Below, one piece after another: positions 8,393 through 15,713 of a DNA stretch of 64,000 nucleotides (positions are counted from its first letter, which is position 1; every line of letters starts with the position of its first letter). The DNA is from Cytobacillus praedii. GTDB lineage: Bacteria > Bacillota > Bacilli > Bacillales > Cytobacillaceae. Made by a program: the position numbers and the translations under genes. The notes beneath the pieces are model-generated. The model was given only the letters and a program-made list of their open reading frames with translations. It was not told the origin of the DNA and searched no databases. The stretch spans positions 124,001 through 188,000 of the forward strand of contig NZ_LMBX01000005.1 in assembly GCF_001439605.1 (NCBI RefSeq). The letters are read 5' to 3'.

Positions 8393-9763
8393 TTATTTGC
8401 TTAGGCTATTTGGTGAACCGACCTTCGTCTTTCGGATCAGATAAATAGCAATAAGAAGGATAAACCATACTGGAGTGACGAATAAGGCAACGCGAGTATC
8501 CTCGGCAAGCGCAAGTACTACAAGAATAAATGCGAGAAAGGCAAGGATCATATAATTTGAAAATGGATAAAGCGGCAATTTGAACTTGCTCACACGTGCT
8601 AAATCCGGTCTCGTTTTGCGGTATTTTAAATGACAGATCACTGTTATTCCCCATATAAATAGAAAACATACGGTAGAAATACTAGTAATCAGTGTAAACA
8701 CGCCTTCAGGCATGACATAGTTTAATAGAACAGCAATCAAAATAACAACCGTGGAAAAGAATAACGCATTAGAAGGCACCTTCCGGAAAGTAAGCTTCGT
8801 AAGCGGTATGGGTGCGTTCTTATCCTTCGCAAGGGAGTATAACATCCGACTTGTACTAAAAATTGCACTGTTACATGCAGATGCTGCAGATGTTAGAACA
8901 ACAAAGTTAACAATGCCTGCTGCTGCCGCAATTCCGATGACAAGGAAAACTTGAACGAATGGACTTTCCGCCGGGTTGATCGCATTCCATGGATAAATAC
9001 TCATGATAATAATTAAAGCGCCGACATAAAAAATTAAAATCCGGATGGGGATATTATTGATGGCTTTTGGAATAACTCTTTCAGGATCTTCTGTTTCTCC
9101 AGCAGTCAATCCCACAAGCTCAATGCCGACAAACGCAAAGACAACCATCTGGAAGGAGAGAATAAACCCATTTATTCCATTCGGGAACATTCCGCCATGG
9201 CTCCATAAATTAGTAAAGCTTGATGCGCCAGAATCAGTAGAAAATCCTTTGACAATCATGATTAATCCAATAACTATTAAAGCTAAAATAGCAATAATTT
9301 TTATTAGAGCAAACCAGAATTCCATTTCGCCAAATAGCTTAACGGTTGCAAGATTCATAAACAGCAAGATAACAAGAGCGATTAAGCCTGGCATCCACTG
9401 AGGAATATCTGGAAACCAAAACTGAGTATAAAGCCCAATAGCAGTTAAATCTGCCATTGCGATAGATATCCAGCAAAACCAATATGTCCATCCTGTAATA
9501 AAAGCAGCCATATCGCCTAAATAGTCTTTTACAAAGTCAACAAAGGAATGATATTGAAGATTGCTCAACAGCAGTTCACCTAATGCTCGCATAATTAAAA
9601 AGCAGATGATCCCTGTAATGATATATGCAAATAAAATCGATGGACCAGCTAAATGAATCGATTTCCCTGCACCTAGAAATAATCCAGTACCAATTGCTCC
9701 TCCAATGGCAATGAGCTGTACATGCCTGTTTTTAAGACCTCTAGCTAGTTTTTCTTCCTGCAT
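8393..9763 (-). CDS. Amino-acid permease, APC superfamily (AAT family, CycA/AapA-like)
   Basis: 456 residues with about 12 membrane helices. The N-terminal signature LARGLKNRHVQLIAIGGAIGTGLFLGAG and the following GPSILFAYIITGIICFLIMRALGELL are typical of the amino-acid transporter (AAT) family, closest in feel to D-alanine/D-serine/glycine permeases. It should bring amino acids in by proton symport. Start at ATG 9763 with GTGGGAG upstream; an in-frame GTG at 9775 is part of that Shine-Dalgarno region. Monocistronic. The substrate cannot be read from sequence. Confidence 0.85.
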   Translation of the reverse strand: MQEEKLARGLKNRHVQLIAIGGAIGTGLFLGAGKSIHLAGPSILFAYIITGIICFLIMRALGELLLSNLQYHSFVDFVKDYLGDMAAFITGWTYWFCWISIAMADLTAIGLYTQFWFPDIPQWMPGLIALVILLFMNLATVKLFGEMEFWFALIKIIAILALIVIGLIMIVKGFSTDSGASSFTNLWSHGGMFPNGINGFILSFQMVVFAFVGIELVGLTAGETEDPERVIPKAINNIPIRILIFYVGALIIIMSIYPWNAINPAESPFVQVFLVIGIAAAAGIVNFVVLTSAASACNSAIFSTSRMLYSLAKDKNAPIPLTKLTFRKVPSNALFFSTVVILIAVLLNYVMPEGVFTLITSISTVCFLFIWGITVICHLKYRKTRPDLARVSKFKLPLYPFSNYMILAFLAFILVVLALAEDTRVALFVTPVWFILLIAIYLIRKTKVGSPNSLSK

Positions 9764-9997
9764 AGATACTCCCACTCTCTCTATTCTAGTTGTTTGTTCA
9801 AACTGCTATAATTTTATTCTCTTATTTTAGCAGTGTACTACGACAGCTTGTTAAAGATTGTAACACACTATTTATAAAATCAAAATACTTGAAAAATAAA
9901 AATTAATAGAAACTGGACATAGAGACAGATCTCCTGTCCCAAAAGTAAAAAGAATAAACTTGAGAAAGTGGGACAAGGAACCTTTCCTAGTGTCCCG

Positions 9998-10582
9998 TTA
10001 TACAACTAGTATAGAAATTGCGCAATATACAAGTAACAAGGCCATGATAATATTGAATTGCGTTCGATATTTTACTAGAAACCTTTGAAACAATGATCCA
10101 AACAGACCCCAAGTAAATGTACTTAAAAATCCAACAAATCCTAGAAATAATGAAAATAGAAACAGACTTAAATTGGACGTGTGATAAGGAAGGATGAAGG
10201 TAGATACAACTGTAAGCCCATATAATATTCCTTTTGGATTAATAAATTGTAATAGCATACCTGTTAAGAAACGGTTGTTTTTGTCTCCTTCATCATTCGT
10301 GTTATTTGCTTTACTGATGAGTATTTTATAAGCAAGATAAAGCATATAGATTGTGCCGATAATCATCATGACAAATTCAATTTTAGGGATAATGTTTTTA
10401 AGAACTAGATTGAAGTAGCTGGAAGCTATCATAATAACAAAGAAACCTGCACTTACTCCTATACAAAATCGTATGGTCTTCTTTAGTCCATATTTGTTGG
10501 CAAATAACATCGCCATGATATTATTTGGACCTGGAGTAAAGCTGGCAATAAAAACGTACAGCAAAAAAGATAGTATTGGCAT
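9998..10582 (-). CDS. LysE/RhtB-family amino-acid exporter
   Basis: 194 residues, six membrane helices, with the family N-terminal signature FIASFTPGPNNIMAM and the glycine-rich NKYGLKKTIRFCIGVSAGF. LysE-family proteins export amino acids or related small metabolites. ATG 10582 was chosen because TGGAGG lies 9 bases upstream; an in-frame ATG at 10597 is itself part of that ribosome binding site. It is divergent from an XRE-cupin regulator, a common pairing in which the regulator controls the exporter. The operator-like repeats between them support this. Confidence 0.85.
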   Translation of the reverse strand: MPILSFLLYVFIASFTPGPNNIMAMLFANKYGLKKTIRFCIGVSAGFFVIMIASSYFNLVLKNIIPKIEFVMMIIGTIYMLYLAYKILISKANNTNDEGDKNNRFLTGMLLQFINPKGILYGLTVVSTFILPYHTSNLSLFLFSLFLGFVGFLSTFTWGLFGSLFQRFLVKYRTQFNIIMALLLVYCAISILVV

Positions 10583-10627
10583 GGTCGTATCCTCCATTTT
10601 TTTGTATGTTATAATGATCTAAATGAA

Positions 10628-10681
10628 CAATATAACGGTATTACTTTTTATTGTACATAATAGTCGTTATATTGTACATAA
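10628..10681. promoter_or_regulatory. Probable operator region between lysE-type exporter and XRE-cupin regulator
   Basis: An 11-bp direct repeat ATTGTACATAA occurs at 10650-10660 and 10671-10681, exactly 21 bp (two helical turns) apart. An inverted pair CAATATAACG (10628-10637) / CGTTATATTG (10665-10674) overlaps it. Symmetric spacing in the divergent promoter region suggests binding by the adjacent regulator. Confidence 0.65.
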
Positions 10682-10699
10682 GAAAAGGGGGTTTTTCTA

Positions 10700-11254
10700 A
10701 TGGAGGAAATTCATTTAATCCTCGCCAAAAATTTAAAAGCGTACAGGGAAAGGAAAAAATTAAGTCTAGAAAAGGTATCAGACTTAACAGGAGTAAGCAA
10801 AACGATGATTGGCCAAATTGAAAGAGGGGAGTCAAGTCCTACGATTACAACGATTTGGAAAATCGCAAATGGTCTTAAGATTTCCTTTACTTCCCTCATC
10901 CATCAATACCAGCCGGATACAAAAGTTATCCTCAAAAAAGATGTTCAAGTATTAGCTGAAGATAATGGAAAGTATCGGGTGTATCCCTTTTTCCCATTTC
11001 ATGACGAAAGGCGATTTGAGGGCTATACAGTAGAGATTGAGCCAGGAGGATTTCTAAGTTCTGATTCTCATGGGGAGGGGACGGAAGAATTTATTACTGT
11101 ATTTGATGGGGAATTAATGATTCACGTAAATGACATGGAATATACAATTAAAAGTGGGGATTCGATCCGATTCAAGGCTGATAGGCCGCATACTTATCAG
11201 AACACGGGTGAAGCAATTATTAGATTGAGCATGACCATTTACTATCCAGCATAA
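10700..11254 (+). CDS. XRE-family transcriptional regulator with C-terminal cupin domain
   Basis: 184 residues. The N-terminal HTH_XRE domain (about 6-62, LKAYRERKKLSLEKVSDLTGVSKTMIGQIERGESSPT) is joined to a cupin_2 domain (about 105-180, with HGEGTEEFITVFDGELMIHV and FKADRPHTYQN). Such proteins sense small ligands through the cupin barrel. It is divergent from the LysE-type exporter gene, so control of that exporter is the natural inference, through the repeats at 10628-10681. ATG 10700 follows AAAAGGGGG. A perfect terminator follows. Confidence 0.88.
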   Translation: MEEIHLILAKNLKAYRERKKLSLEKVSDLTGVSKTMIGQIERGESSPTITTIWKIANGLKISFTSLIHQYQPDTKVILKKDVQVLAEDNGKYRVYPFFPFHDERRFEGYTVEIEPGGFLSSDSHGEGTEEFITVFDGELMIHVNDMEYTIKSGDSIRFKADRPHTYQNTGEAIIRLSMTIYYPA

Positions 11255-11288
11255 AAAATCCTATTCAGCAGAATAGGATTTTTTTTTG
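11255..11288 (+). terminator. Intrinsic terminator
   Basis: AATCCTATTC-AGCA-GAATAGGATT stem followed by a run of eight or more T. Confidence 0.92.
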
Positions 11289-11393
11289 TATACATTGATG
11301 TGAATCACAGAAGATGTTCAAATGAACTTATATAATGGACTGTACGTCAAATTTTTTTGTCTTTGTTTGTTTATCGAAAAGAGGGATTTGAAT

Positions 11394-12725
11394 ATGCGGG
11401 ACGAGATTACATATGTTCCATCAAGGTTTAATGCCATTACACATACAGATGATAATGGTGTCGTCTTAATGAATAGTTATAATGGGGCTATTTGTTATTT
11501 TTCCGATAAAGAGAAAGATGAGGTTCTAAGTACTTTAAAAAAAACGGGTACGAATGAGTTGGCGAGTGAAATCAAACAAGAGTTATATACAAATGGCTAT
11601 TTAGTTTCTGAACAAGTTGATGAGAAAAGGAGAGCTCAATATCTCCATCAATCAATGCATCGCACAGATTTAATACATCTGGTGATATTACCTACGGAAG
11701 CTTGTAATTTTCGCTGTTCCTATTGCTATGAAACATTTCCTCGGGGAAAAATGAATAAAGAAACCATTCACGGGCTGAAACGTTTTGTGAAAGAAAAAGC
11801 AGCGACCTTATCGAACTTAAATATAAGCTGGTTTGGTGGAGAACCACTGCTGGCTTTAGACGTAATTGAAGAACTGTCTACTTCATTTTTATCAGTTGCG
11901 AAAGAAAATAGTATCCAATATTCTTCTGATCTTGTGACTAACGGTTATTTTTTAACAAAAGAGGTTTGTCAAAAATTGCTGTCTTGGGAAATTCGCCAGC
12001 TGATGGTCACAATTGATGGAATTGGAGAAATTCATGACCACAGGAGATATTTAGCTGGAGGCGGGAGAACCTTTGACAAAATAATTGAAAATCTAATGAA
12101 GGTAAAAGAAGTACAAGGAGAATTTGATCTTACCATTCGTGTGAATTTCGATGAAAGTAATTTACAAGAAACGTCTAAATTAATCGAATTCCTGAGGGAT
12201 CGATTTGCTGATGATAAGCGATTTGGCATCTTTTTTCGCCCAGTTGGAAGGTGGGGCGGGGCAAATGATGATGAACTTCCTGTATGCAGTCAAATTACAT
12301 CCAATAAAAAAATATGGGAGTTTACAAATGAAGCAATTACGAATGGACTGAGAATTGGTTCCATGATAGCAGATTCCTTAATGCCAACAGGATCGGTTTG
12401 TTATGCAGCCAAACCCACTTCTCTAGTTGTTGGATCAGATGGACAATTATTTAAATGTACCGTTTCTATGAATGAAGAAATCAATAAGGTTGGAAAAATT
12501 CACGAAGATGGCGGTGTAACTCTTGATTATGACAAAATTGCTCTCTGGACTACATCAGGAGAAGAAACGGATACTGTCTGCCAGTCTTGCTTTTATCGTC
12601 CTGCATGCCAAGGAAACCATTGTCCATTGTATCGGATGAGAACGGGTGAAAGACCTTGCCCATATGAAAAAAGAAATATAAAAAGAGTTTTAAACCTTAT
12701 TTGGAAGAATAGTTTGAATGAATAA
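11394..12725 (+). CDS. Radical SAM/SPASM peptide-modifying enzyme (candidate RiPP maturase)
   Basis: 443 residues from ATG 11394 (AAAAGAGGGA upstream). Residues 1-90 form an N-terminal region of the size and position of a RiPP recognition element (an inference from position). The radical SAM core follows, with CNFRCSYC (Cys104, Cys108, Cys111) binding the SAM cluster and WFGGEPLLALD after it. The C-terminal SPASM domain has seven or more cysteines, including CYAAKPTSLVVGSDGQLFKC and CQSCFYRPACQGNHCP, which should hold two auxiliary Fe-S clusters. SPASM enzymes of this kind mostly install crosslinks or epimers in ribosomal peptides. Its last codon is 42 bases before a 28-residue peptide gene, its likely substrate. 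Confidence 0.88.
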   Translation: MRDEITYVPSRFNAITHTDDNGVVLMNSYNGAICYFSDKEKDEVLSTLKKTGTNELASEIKQELYTNGYLVSEQVDEKRRAQYLHQSMHRTDLIHLVILPTEACNFRCSYCYETFPRGKMNKETIHGLKRFVKEKAATLSNLNISWFGGEPLLALDVIEELSTSFLSVAKENSIQYSSDLVTNGYFLTKEVCQKLLSWEIRQLMVTIDGIGEIHDHRRYLAGGGRTFDKIIENLMKVKEVQGEFDLTIRVNFDESNLQETSKLIEFLRDRFADDKRFGIFFRPVGRWGGANDDELPVCSQITSNKKIWEFTNEAITNGLRIGSMIADSLMPTGSVCYAAKPTSLVVGSDGQLFKCTVSMNEEINKVGKIHEDGGVTLDYDKIALWTTSGEETDTVCQSCFYRPACQGNHCPLYRMRTGERPCPYEKRNIKRVLNLIWKNSLNE

Positions 12726-12767
12726 AGTTCCAATGAAGATTAAGCTGCATAAAAAGGGGGTGAAATA

Positions 12768-12854
12768 ATGCGTGTACTACGTCCTGCTACCACACCAGTT
12801 ACTAATACAAATTCAGGAAAAGTGATAAAATCAGTACCTGGGAACTTAAACTAA
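12768..12854 (+). CDS. Short peptide gene, candidate RiPP precursor without cysteine or aromatic residues
   Basis: 28 residues, begins MRVLRPATTPVTNTN and ends KSVPGNLN. The ribosome binding site is strong (AAAGGGGGTGA, 6-8 bases before ATG), and it is 42 bases after the radical SAM/SPASM gene and directly before a terminator, so the two genes form a compact unit. It contains no Cys, Trp, Tyr, Phe or His, which rules out thioether (sactipeptide/ranthipeptide) and aromatic cyclophane products. Thr, Asn, Lys and Ser are the residues left to modify. That it is the substrate is inferred from context. Confidence 0.65.
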   Translation: MRVLRPATTPVTNTNSGKVIKSVPGNLN

Positions 12855-12861
12855 GATATAG

Positions 12862-12908
12862 AATCCTGCATTCCTATTTTCAAAGAGTAGGAGGCGGGAT
12901 TTTTTTCT
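12862..12908 (+). terminator. Intrinsic terminator after the peptide gene
   Basis: AATCCTGCATTCCTAT pairs imperfectly (G-U and one mismatch) with GTAGGAGGCGGGATT, followed by TTTTTTC. Confidence 0.75.
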
Positions 12909-12962
12909 TTATCTTAGAATATTTTTTTAGTCAATGGTTATTGACAAATGGAGTTCAACTAA

Positions 12963-13107
12963 ATGAATAAGCTAATGAAATTATTTTTTACAGGTTTTTT
13001 TTGCATTTACTCTGATATCTGGGTGTGAGGATGCATCTGAAACGGCTAAGAAAATAACAGTAAATACAAATCAGGCAAATAGTGGTAGAAGTGAGTGGTA
13101 CTTTTAG
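12963..13107 (+). pseudogene. Frameshifted small lipoprotein gene (T8 tract)
   Basis: ATG 12963 has GGAG 9 bases upstream and encodes MNKLMKLFFTGFF, then reads out of frame to a TGA at 13026-13028. Removing one T from the run of eight T (12995-13002) restores a lipoprotein signal with lipobox LISGC and a short mature tail (EDASETAKKITVN... ending SEWYF) stopping at 13107. It is therefore either a small lipoprotein broken or switched by slippage in the homopolymer, or a sequencing error. With only about 27 mature residues it may also be a truncated remnant. Confidence 0.6.
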
Positions 13108-13219
13108 TTTGTCCTATTTTTGAGAAATTATTTAATTATCCCAATTATTATATGATTATTTTATAATTAGGAAGGATAATGAATACCCTTGTCTTAGAAT
13201 TAGAGAGGAGTTATATAAC

Positions 13220-13777
13220 ATGACCTATCAAAATAAGAACGAGTTTCCAATCCTTTTTACAGATCGTCTAGTCTTAAGGGAGGTTACTTATTTGGATGCT
13301 AATGATATCTATCATTATCTTTCAGATGAAAAAGTGATGAGGTATTATGGGTTAGCCCCATTTGAGTCTTTAAAAGATGCAGAGGAGGAGATTGACTGGT
13401 ATCGAAAGATTTTTGATCATAATACCGGCATTCGCTGGGGGATTACTCTAAAAGGCAATGATAAGGTAATAGGAAGCTGTGGATTTCTTAATTTTACAAA
13501 GCAACATGCTCGTGCAGAGATAGGGGCTGAGTTAGCGAAAGAATATTGGAGTAACGGAATTGTCTCTGAAGCTTTTCGAGCTATTTTAGGTTATGGGTTT
13601 AATGAGATGAGTTTGATGAGAATACAGGCACTAATTGAACCCGAGAACAATGCATCTAAAAAACTTGCTGAAAAGAATGGATTTGTGAAGGAAGGGCTAC
13701 TTAGAAAATATGAATATACGAATGGAAAATATGATGATTTGTTCATTTATTCAATCTTGAGGGAAGAATTCCTATAA
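13220..13777 (+). CDS. GNAT-family N-acetyltransferase (RimJ/RimL-like)
   Basis: 185 residues covering one Acetyltransf_3 domain. Visible family features are the opening TDRLVLREVTYLDANDIYHYLSDEKVMRYYG, the acetyl-CoA-binding region EIGAELAKEYWSNGIVSEAFRAILGYGF, and the motif B segment IEPENNASKKLAEKNGFVKEGLLRKYEYTNGKYDDLFIYSIL. Proteins of this type acetylate N-terminal alanine or serine of ribosomal proteins, or small molecules. The substrate is not predictable. GAGAGGAG lies 9 bases before ATG. Monocistronic. Confidence 0.88.
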   Translation: MTYQNKNEFPILFTDRLVLREVTYLDANDIYHYLSDEKVMRYYGLAPFESLKDAEEEIDWYRKIFDHNTGIRWGITLKGNDKVIGSCGFLNFTKQHARAEIGAELAKEYWSNGIVSEAFRAILGYGFNEMSLMRIQALIEPENNASKKLAEKNGFVKEGLLRKYEYTNGKYDDLFIYSILREEFL

Positions 13778-13908
13778 AGAAATAATAATTGTTTTAAGAA
13801 TAATACAAGATTGTATTTACATAGTGTACTATAAAATGTCTAATTTTTTGACGTTTGATAAATAGGGAAAGCCCAAGCTGTTCTGCTTTTGGGAAGGAGC
13901 TGGTCACT

Positions 13909-14091
13909 ATGTATAGAAAAAAAAATAAAGGAATCGTATTAATTTTATGTTCAATCCTTTTAATATTTCTAGTTGTGAGTGCTTTCCGTAACATTTCTAT
14001 TTATGTAGTGTATAATTCAGGTTTCGGTACATTCCTTATTAGTGGAATACTGATACTGGCAATTATTTTTGCATATGTAAAAGGAAAATAA
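13909..14091 (+). CDS. Small two-helix membrane protein
   Basis: 60 residues from ATG 13909, which has GGGAAGGAG 8-9 bases upstream; an upstream in-frame start at 13855 lacks a ribosome binding site. A basic N-terminus (MYRKKNKG) is followed by a first hydrophobic helix and, after FRNISIYVVYNSGFG, a second one. No family recognised. Confidence 0.6.
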   Translation: MYRKKNKGIVLILCSILLIFLVVSAFRNISIYVVYNSGFGTFLISGILILAIIFAYVKGK

Positions 14092-14107
14092 AGCAGTTCA
14101 GACAAAT

Positions 14108-14133
14108 AAGAGGGACATTATTTTGCCCCTCTT
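14108..14133. terminator. Hairpin between convergent genes
   Basis: AAGAGGG / CCCTCTT stem with a T-rich loop between the small membrane gene and the convergent PlcR-like gene. Confidence 0.5.
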
Positions 14134-14140
14134 CCCGTAA

Positions 14141-15031
14141 CTAATCACTGCCTAGAAATTCTCCCTTTTTCTTGTATATCATTTGAATGTATTCTTGTCT
14201 ATCTAATAATTGGAAAATGAAAATGGATGTTTTAAATGCATTTCTTATTTTTTGTAGATCAGCATCTAATTCTTCCAAGGACAGGCCTTGTTGGTAATAA
14301 AGCTGACCAGCCATTGATACATCTTCATTTTCTGAAGAAAGTTTAATTCCTAATTCAGCATGGATTAGGGAATGTTCATAATCCTGCTGTAAAAAATACA
14401 GTTTGGCTAAATTATAATGAATTTTTATTTGAAAACGATGATGCTGTTTAAGAAAATCATGATAGGATAGTATGGTATTATATTTCTGCAGACTTTTTTG
14501 AAACATACTATTTTCTGCATAAATAATCGCGATGCTGTTTTGGATTTTGAAATCTATAAAGTCTTGTCCAAAAAGGGGATGATTATTGTCTAATAAGTCT
14601 TCAAGCATACTTACTGCTTTTTTCCAGTTTATTTTTTTTAAATAGTAACTAGAAATGATATATACCCAATTAATTAATTGATCAAATTTGTATCCTAAAT
14701 TCCTAGGAGATTGTTTTAGTTCGTTAGAGGTAATTTCAAATGTTTCATTGTAGTCTTTTTTTTTCATTAATTCTTCAAGCATACATTCAGTGTCTTGTAT
14801 GTAGCCTTGCGCATCATTCAATAATATTTTATAAAAGTAATCCAAGCTTACTTTTAATCTGATCGAGAGTATATATAGTATATCTACGCTTGGATATCCC
14901 CTTCCAGCTTCAATGCCACTGATAGTTGCTTGCGTGCAAATCCCTTCTGCAAGCTGAGCCTGTGAAAGATTATTTGATTTTCTTAATCTTTTAATTTCTT
15001 CGCCTAGAGCTTTAGCATTTAAAACTATCAT
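14141..15031 (-). CDS. plcR: PlcR-like quorum-sensing transcriptional regulator (RRNPP family)
   Basis: 296 residues. An N-terminal HTH_XRE domain (about 7-65, KALGEEIKRLRKSNNLSQAQLAEGICTQATISGIEAGRGYPSVDILYILS) is followed by a helical TPR region to the end. Segments such as IQNSIAIIYAENSMFQKSLQKYNTIL, YNLAKLYFLQQDYEHSLIHAE and GQLYYQQGLSLEEL correspond closely, as I remember it, to B. cereus PlcR (285 residues). In PlcR the TPR domain binds the secreted and re-imported PapR peptide and then activates virulence and exoenzyme genes. A PapR-like prepeptide gene lies just upstream and divergent, which strongly supports the assignment. Confidence 0.8.
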   Translation of the reverse strand: MIVLNAKALGEEIKRLRKSNNLSQAQLAEGICTQATISGIEAGRGYPSVDILYILSIRLKVSLDYFYKILLNDAQGYIQDTECMLEELMKKKDYNETFEITSNELKQSPRNLGYKFDQLINWVYIISSYYLKKINWKKAVSMLEDLLDNNHPLFGQDFIDFKIQNSIAIIYAENSMFQKSLQKYNTILSYHDFLKQHHRFQIKIHYNLAKLYFLQQDYEHSLIHAELGIKLSSENEDVSMAGQLYYQQGLSLEELDADLQKIRNAFKTSIFIFQLLDRQEYIQMIYKKKGEFLGSD

Positions 15032-15193
15032 TTTCTCACCATTATATAAAAAATTTTATATTATTTTAGAAAAAACTATTATTTCCAACTATTATTATAT
15101 CATACCCCTTTTAACAGCCTAGAATCGAGAACGCAACAAAATATGAAATCTTTTAGAATACAGTTATAAATATAAGGGTAGGGTGATGAAAAA

Positions 15194-15310
15194 ATGAAAA
15201 AAGTAGTAGCAATTCTATTACTAGCAGGAATTTTATTTTCACAAGTTGGTGTTTCCGTTCCAAAAGTAAGCGCATCTGAAAAAGATGTCACACTGCCGTT
15301 CGAACATTAA
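15194..15310 (+). CDS. papR: PapR-like signalling prepeptide ending in LPFEH
   Basis: 38 residues: lysine-containing N-terminus, a hydrophobic Sec signal core (VVAILLLAGILFSQVGVSV), a short spacer and the C-terminus DVTLPFEH. The last residues match the PapR signalling heptapeptides of the B. cereus group, which end in LPFEF, MPFEF, VPFEF or LPFEH. It should be secreted, trimmed, re-imported by Opp and bound by the PlcR-like protein. AAGGGTAGGGTG lies 9 bases before ATG. It is divergent from plcR, whereas in B. cereus papR follows plcR on the same strand. Confidence 0.8.
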   Translation: MKKVVAILLLAGILFSQVGVSVPKVSASEKDVTLPFEH

Positions 15311-15446
15311 TATATTGTTAGATAAATATCCAAAGCATGTCCTTGCTTTGGATATTGACATTTTAAAAAATAAGGATATCAGCTACAAGATGTTTGAGAT
15401 AGTAATGAATTACTCATACAACCCTGGTATTGGGCAACCTTTATAA
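15285..15446 (+). CDS. Possible small ORF overlapping papR
   Basis: 53 codons from ATG 15285, out of frame with papR and overlapping its last 26 bases; the product contains LLDKYPKHVLALDIDILKNK and ends GIGQPL. Its codon make-up looks coding, but no clear ribosome binding site precedes it and it spans a perfect hairpin. Coding status is uncertain. Confidence 0.3.
   Translation: MSHCRSNINILLDKYPKHVLALDIDILKNKDISYKMFEIVMNYSYNPGIGQPL
15325..15364 (+). terminator. Perfect hairpin after papR, possible terminator
   Basis: AATATCCAAAGCA and TGCTTTGGATATT form a perfect 13-bp stem with a 6-nt loop, followed by GACATTTT. Fourteen bases after the papR stop. Confidence 0.6.
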
Positions 15447-15459
15447 AGGTGGGGATGAT

Positions 15460-15609
15460 TTGGTATTCTTAGGTAATAAGGTGAAATATAATGAGGATAT
15501 CTATATTATTGTACATATTTATGAATCCGGTTTTGTGGAAATTAAAGATATCAAACATCTTTATAATGTAGAGCTGGTTCGAATGTCAGATATTAAGGTA
15601 ATCGAATAA
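15460..15609 (+). CDS. Small hypothetical protein downstream of papR
   Basis: 49 residues from TTG 15460, with AGGTGGGGA 5 bases upstream. The sequence (FLGNKVKYNEDIYIIVHIYESGFVEIKDIKHLYNVELVRMSDIKVIE) alternates hydrophobic and charged residues like a small beta barrel or SH3-type fold. It ends just before a terminator. No family recognised; its position suggests possible co-transcription with papR if the hairpin at 15325 is read through. Confidence 0.5.
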   Translation: MVFLGNKVKYNEDIYIIVHIYESGFVEIKDIKHLYNVELVRMSDIKVIE

Positions 15610-15620
15610 TCGTAACGATG

Positions 15621-15650
15621 CACTCATTAATCCAATGGGTGTTTTTTTTC
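15621..15650 (+). terminator. Intrinsic terminator
   Basis: CACTCATT-AATCC-AATGGGTG stem (one G-U pair) followed by eight T. Confidence 0.8.
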
Positions 15651-15713
15651 TTTTTTGCATTAAAAATGCAATAATGTATAAATAAATAATATGGATGAAG
15701 GGGTCGCGGGAAA

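Noticed and set aside
12963-13107. Second RiPP precursor (shares a TNTN/NTN-SG look with the 28-residue peptide)
   Set aside because: The restored frame has a clear lipoprotein signal, so the similarity of a few residues is probably chance.
15142-15157. PlcR box TATGNA-N4-TNCATA before papR
   Set aside because: TATGAAATCTTTTAGA keeps the left half only; the right half does not match, so it is not claimed as a site.
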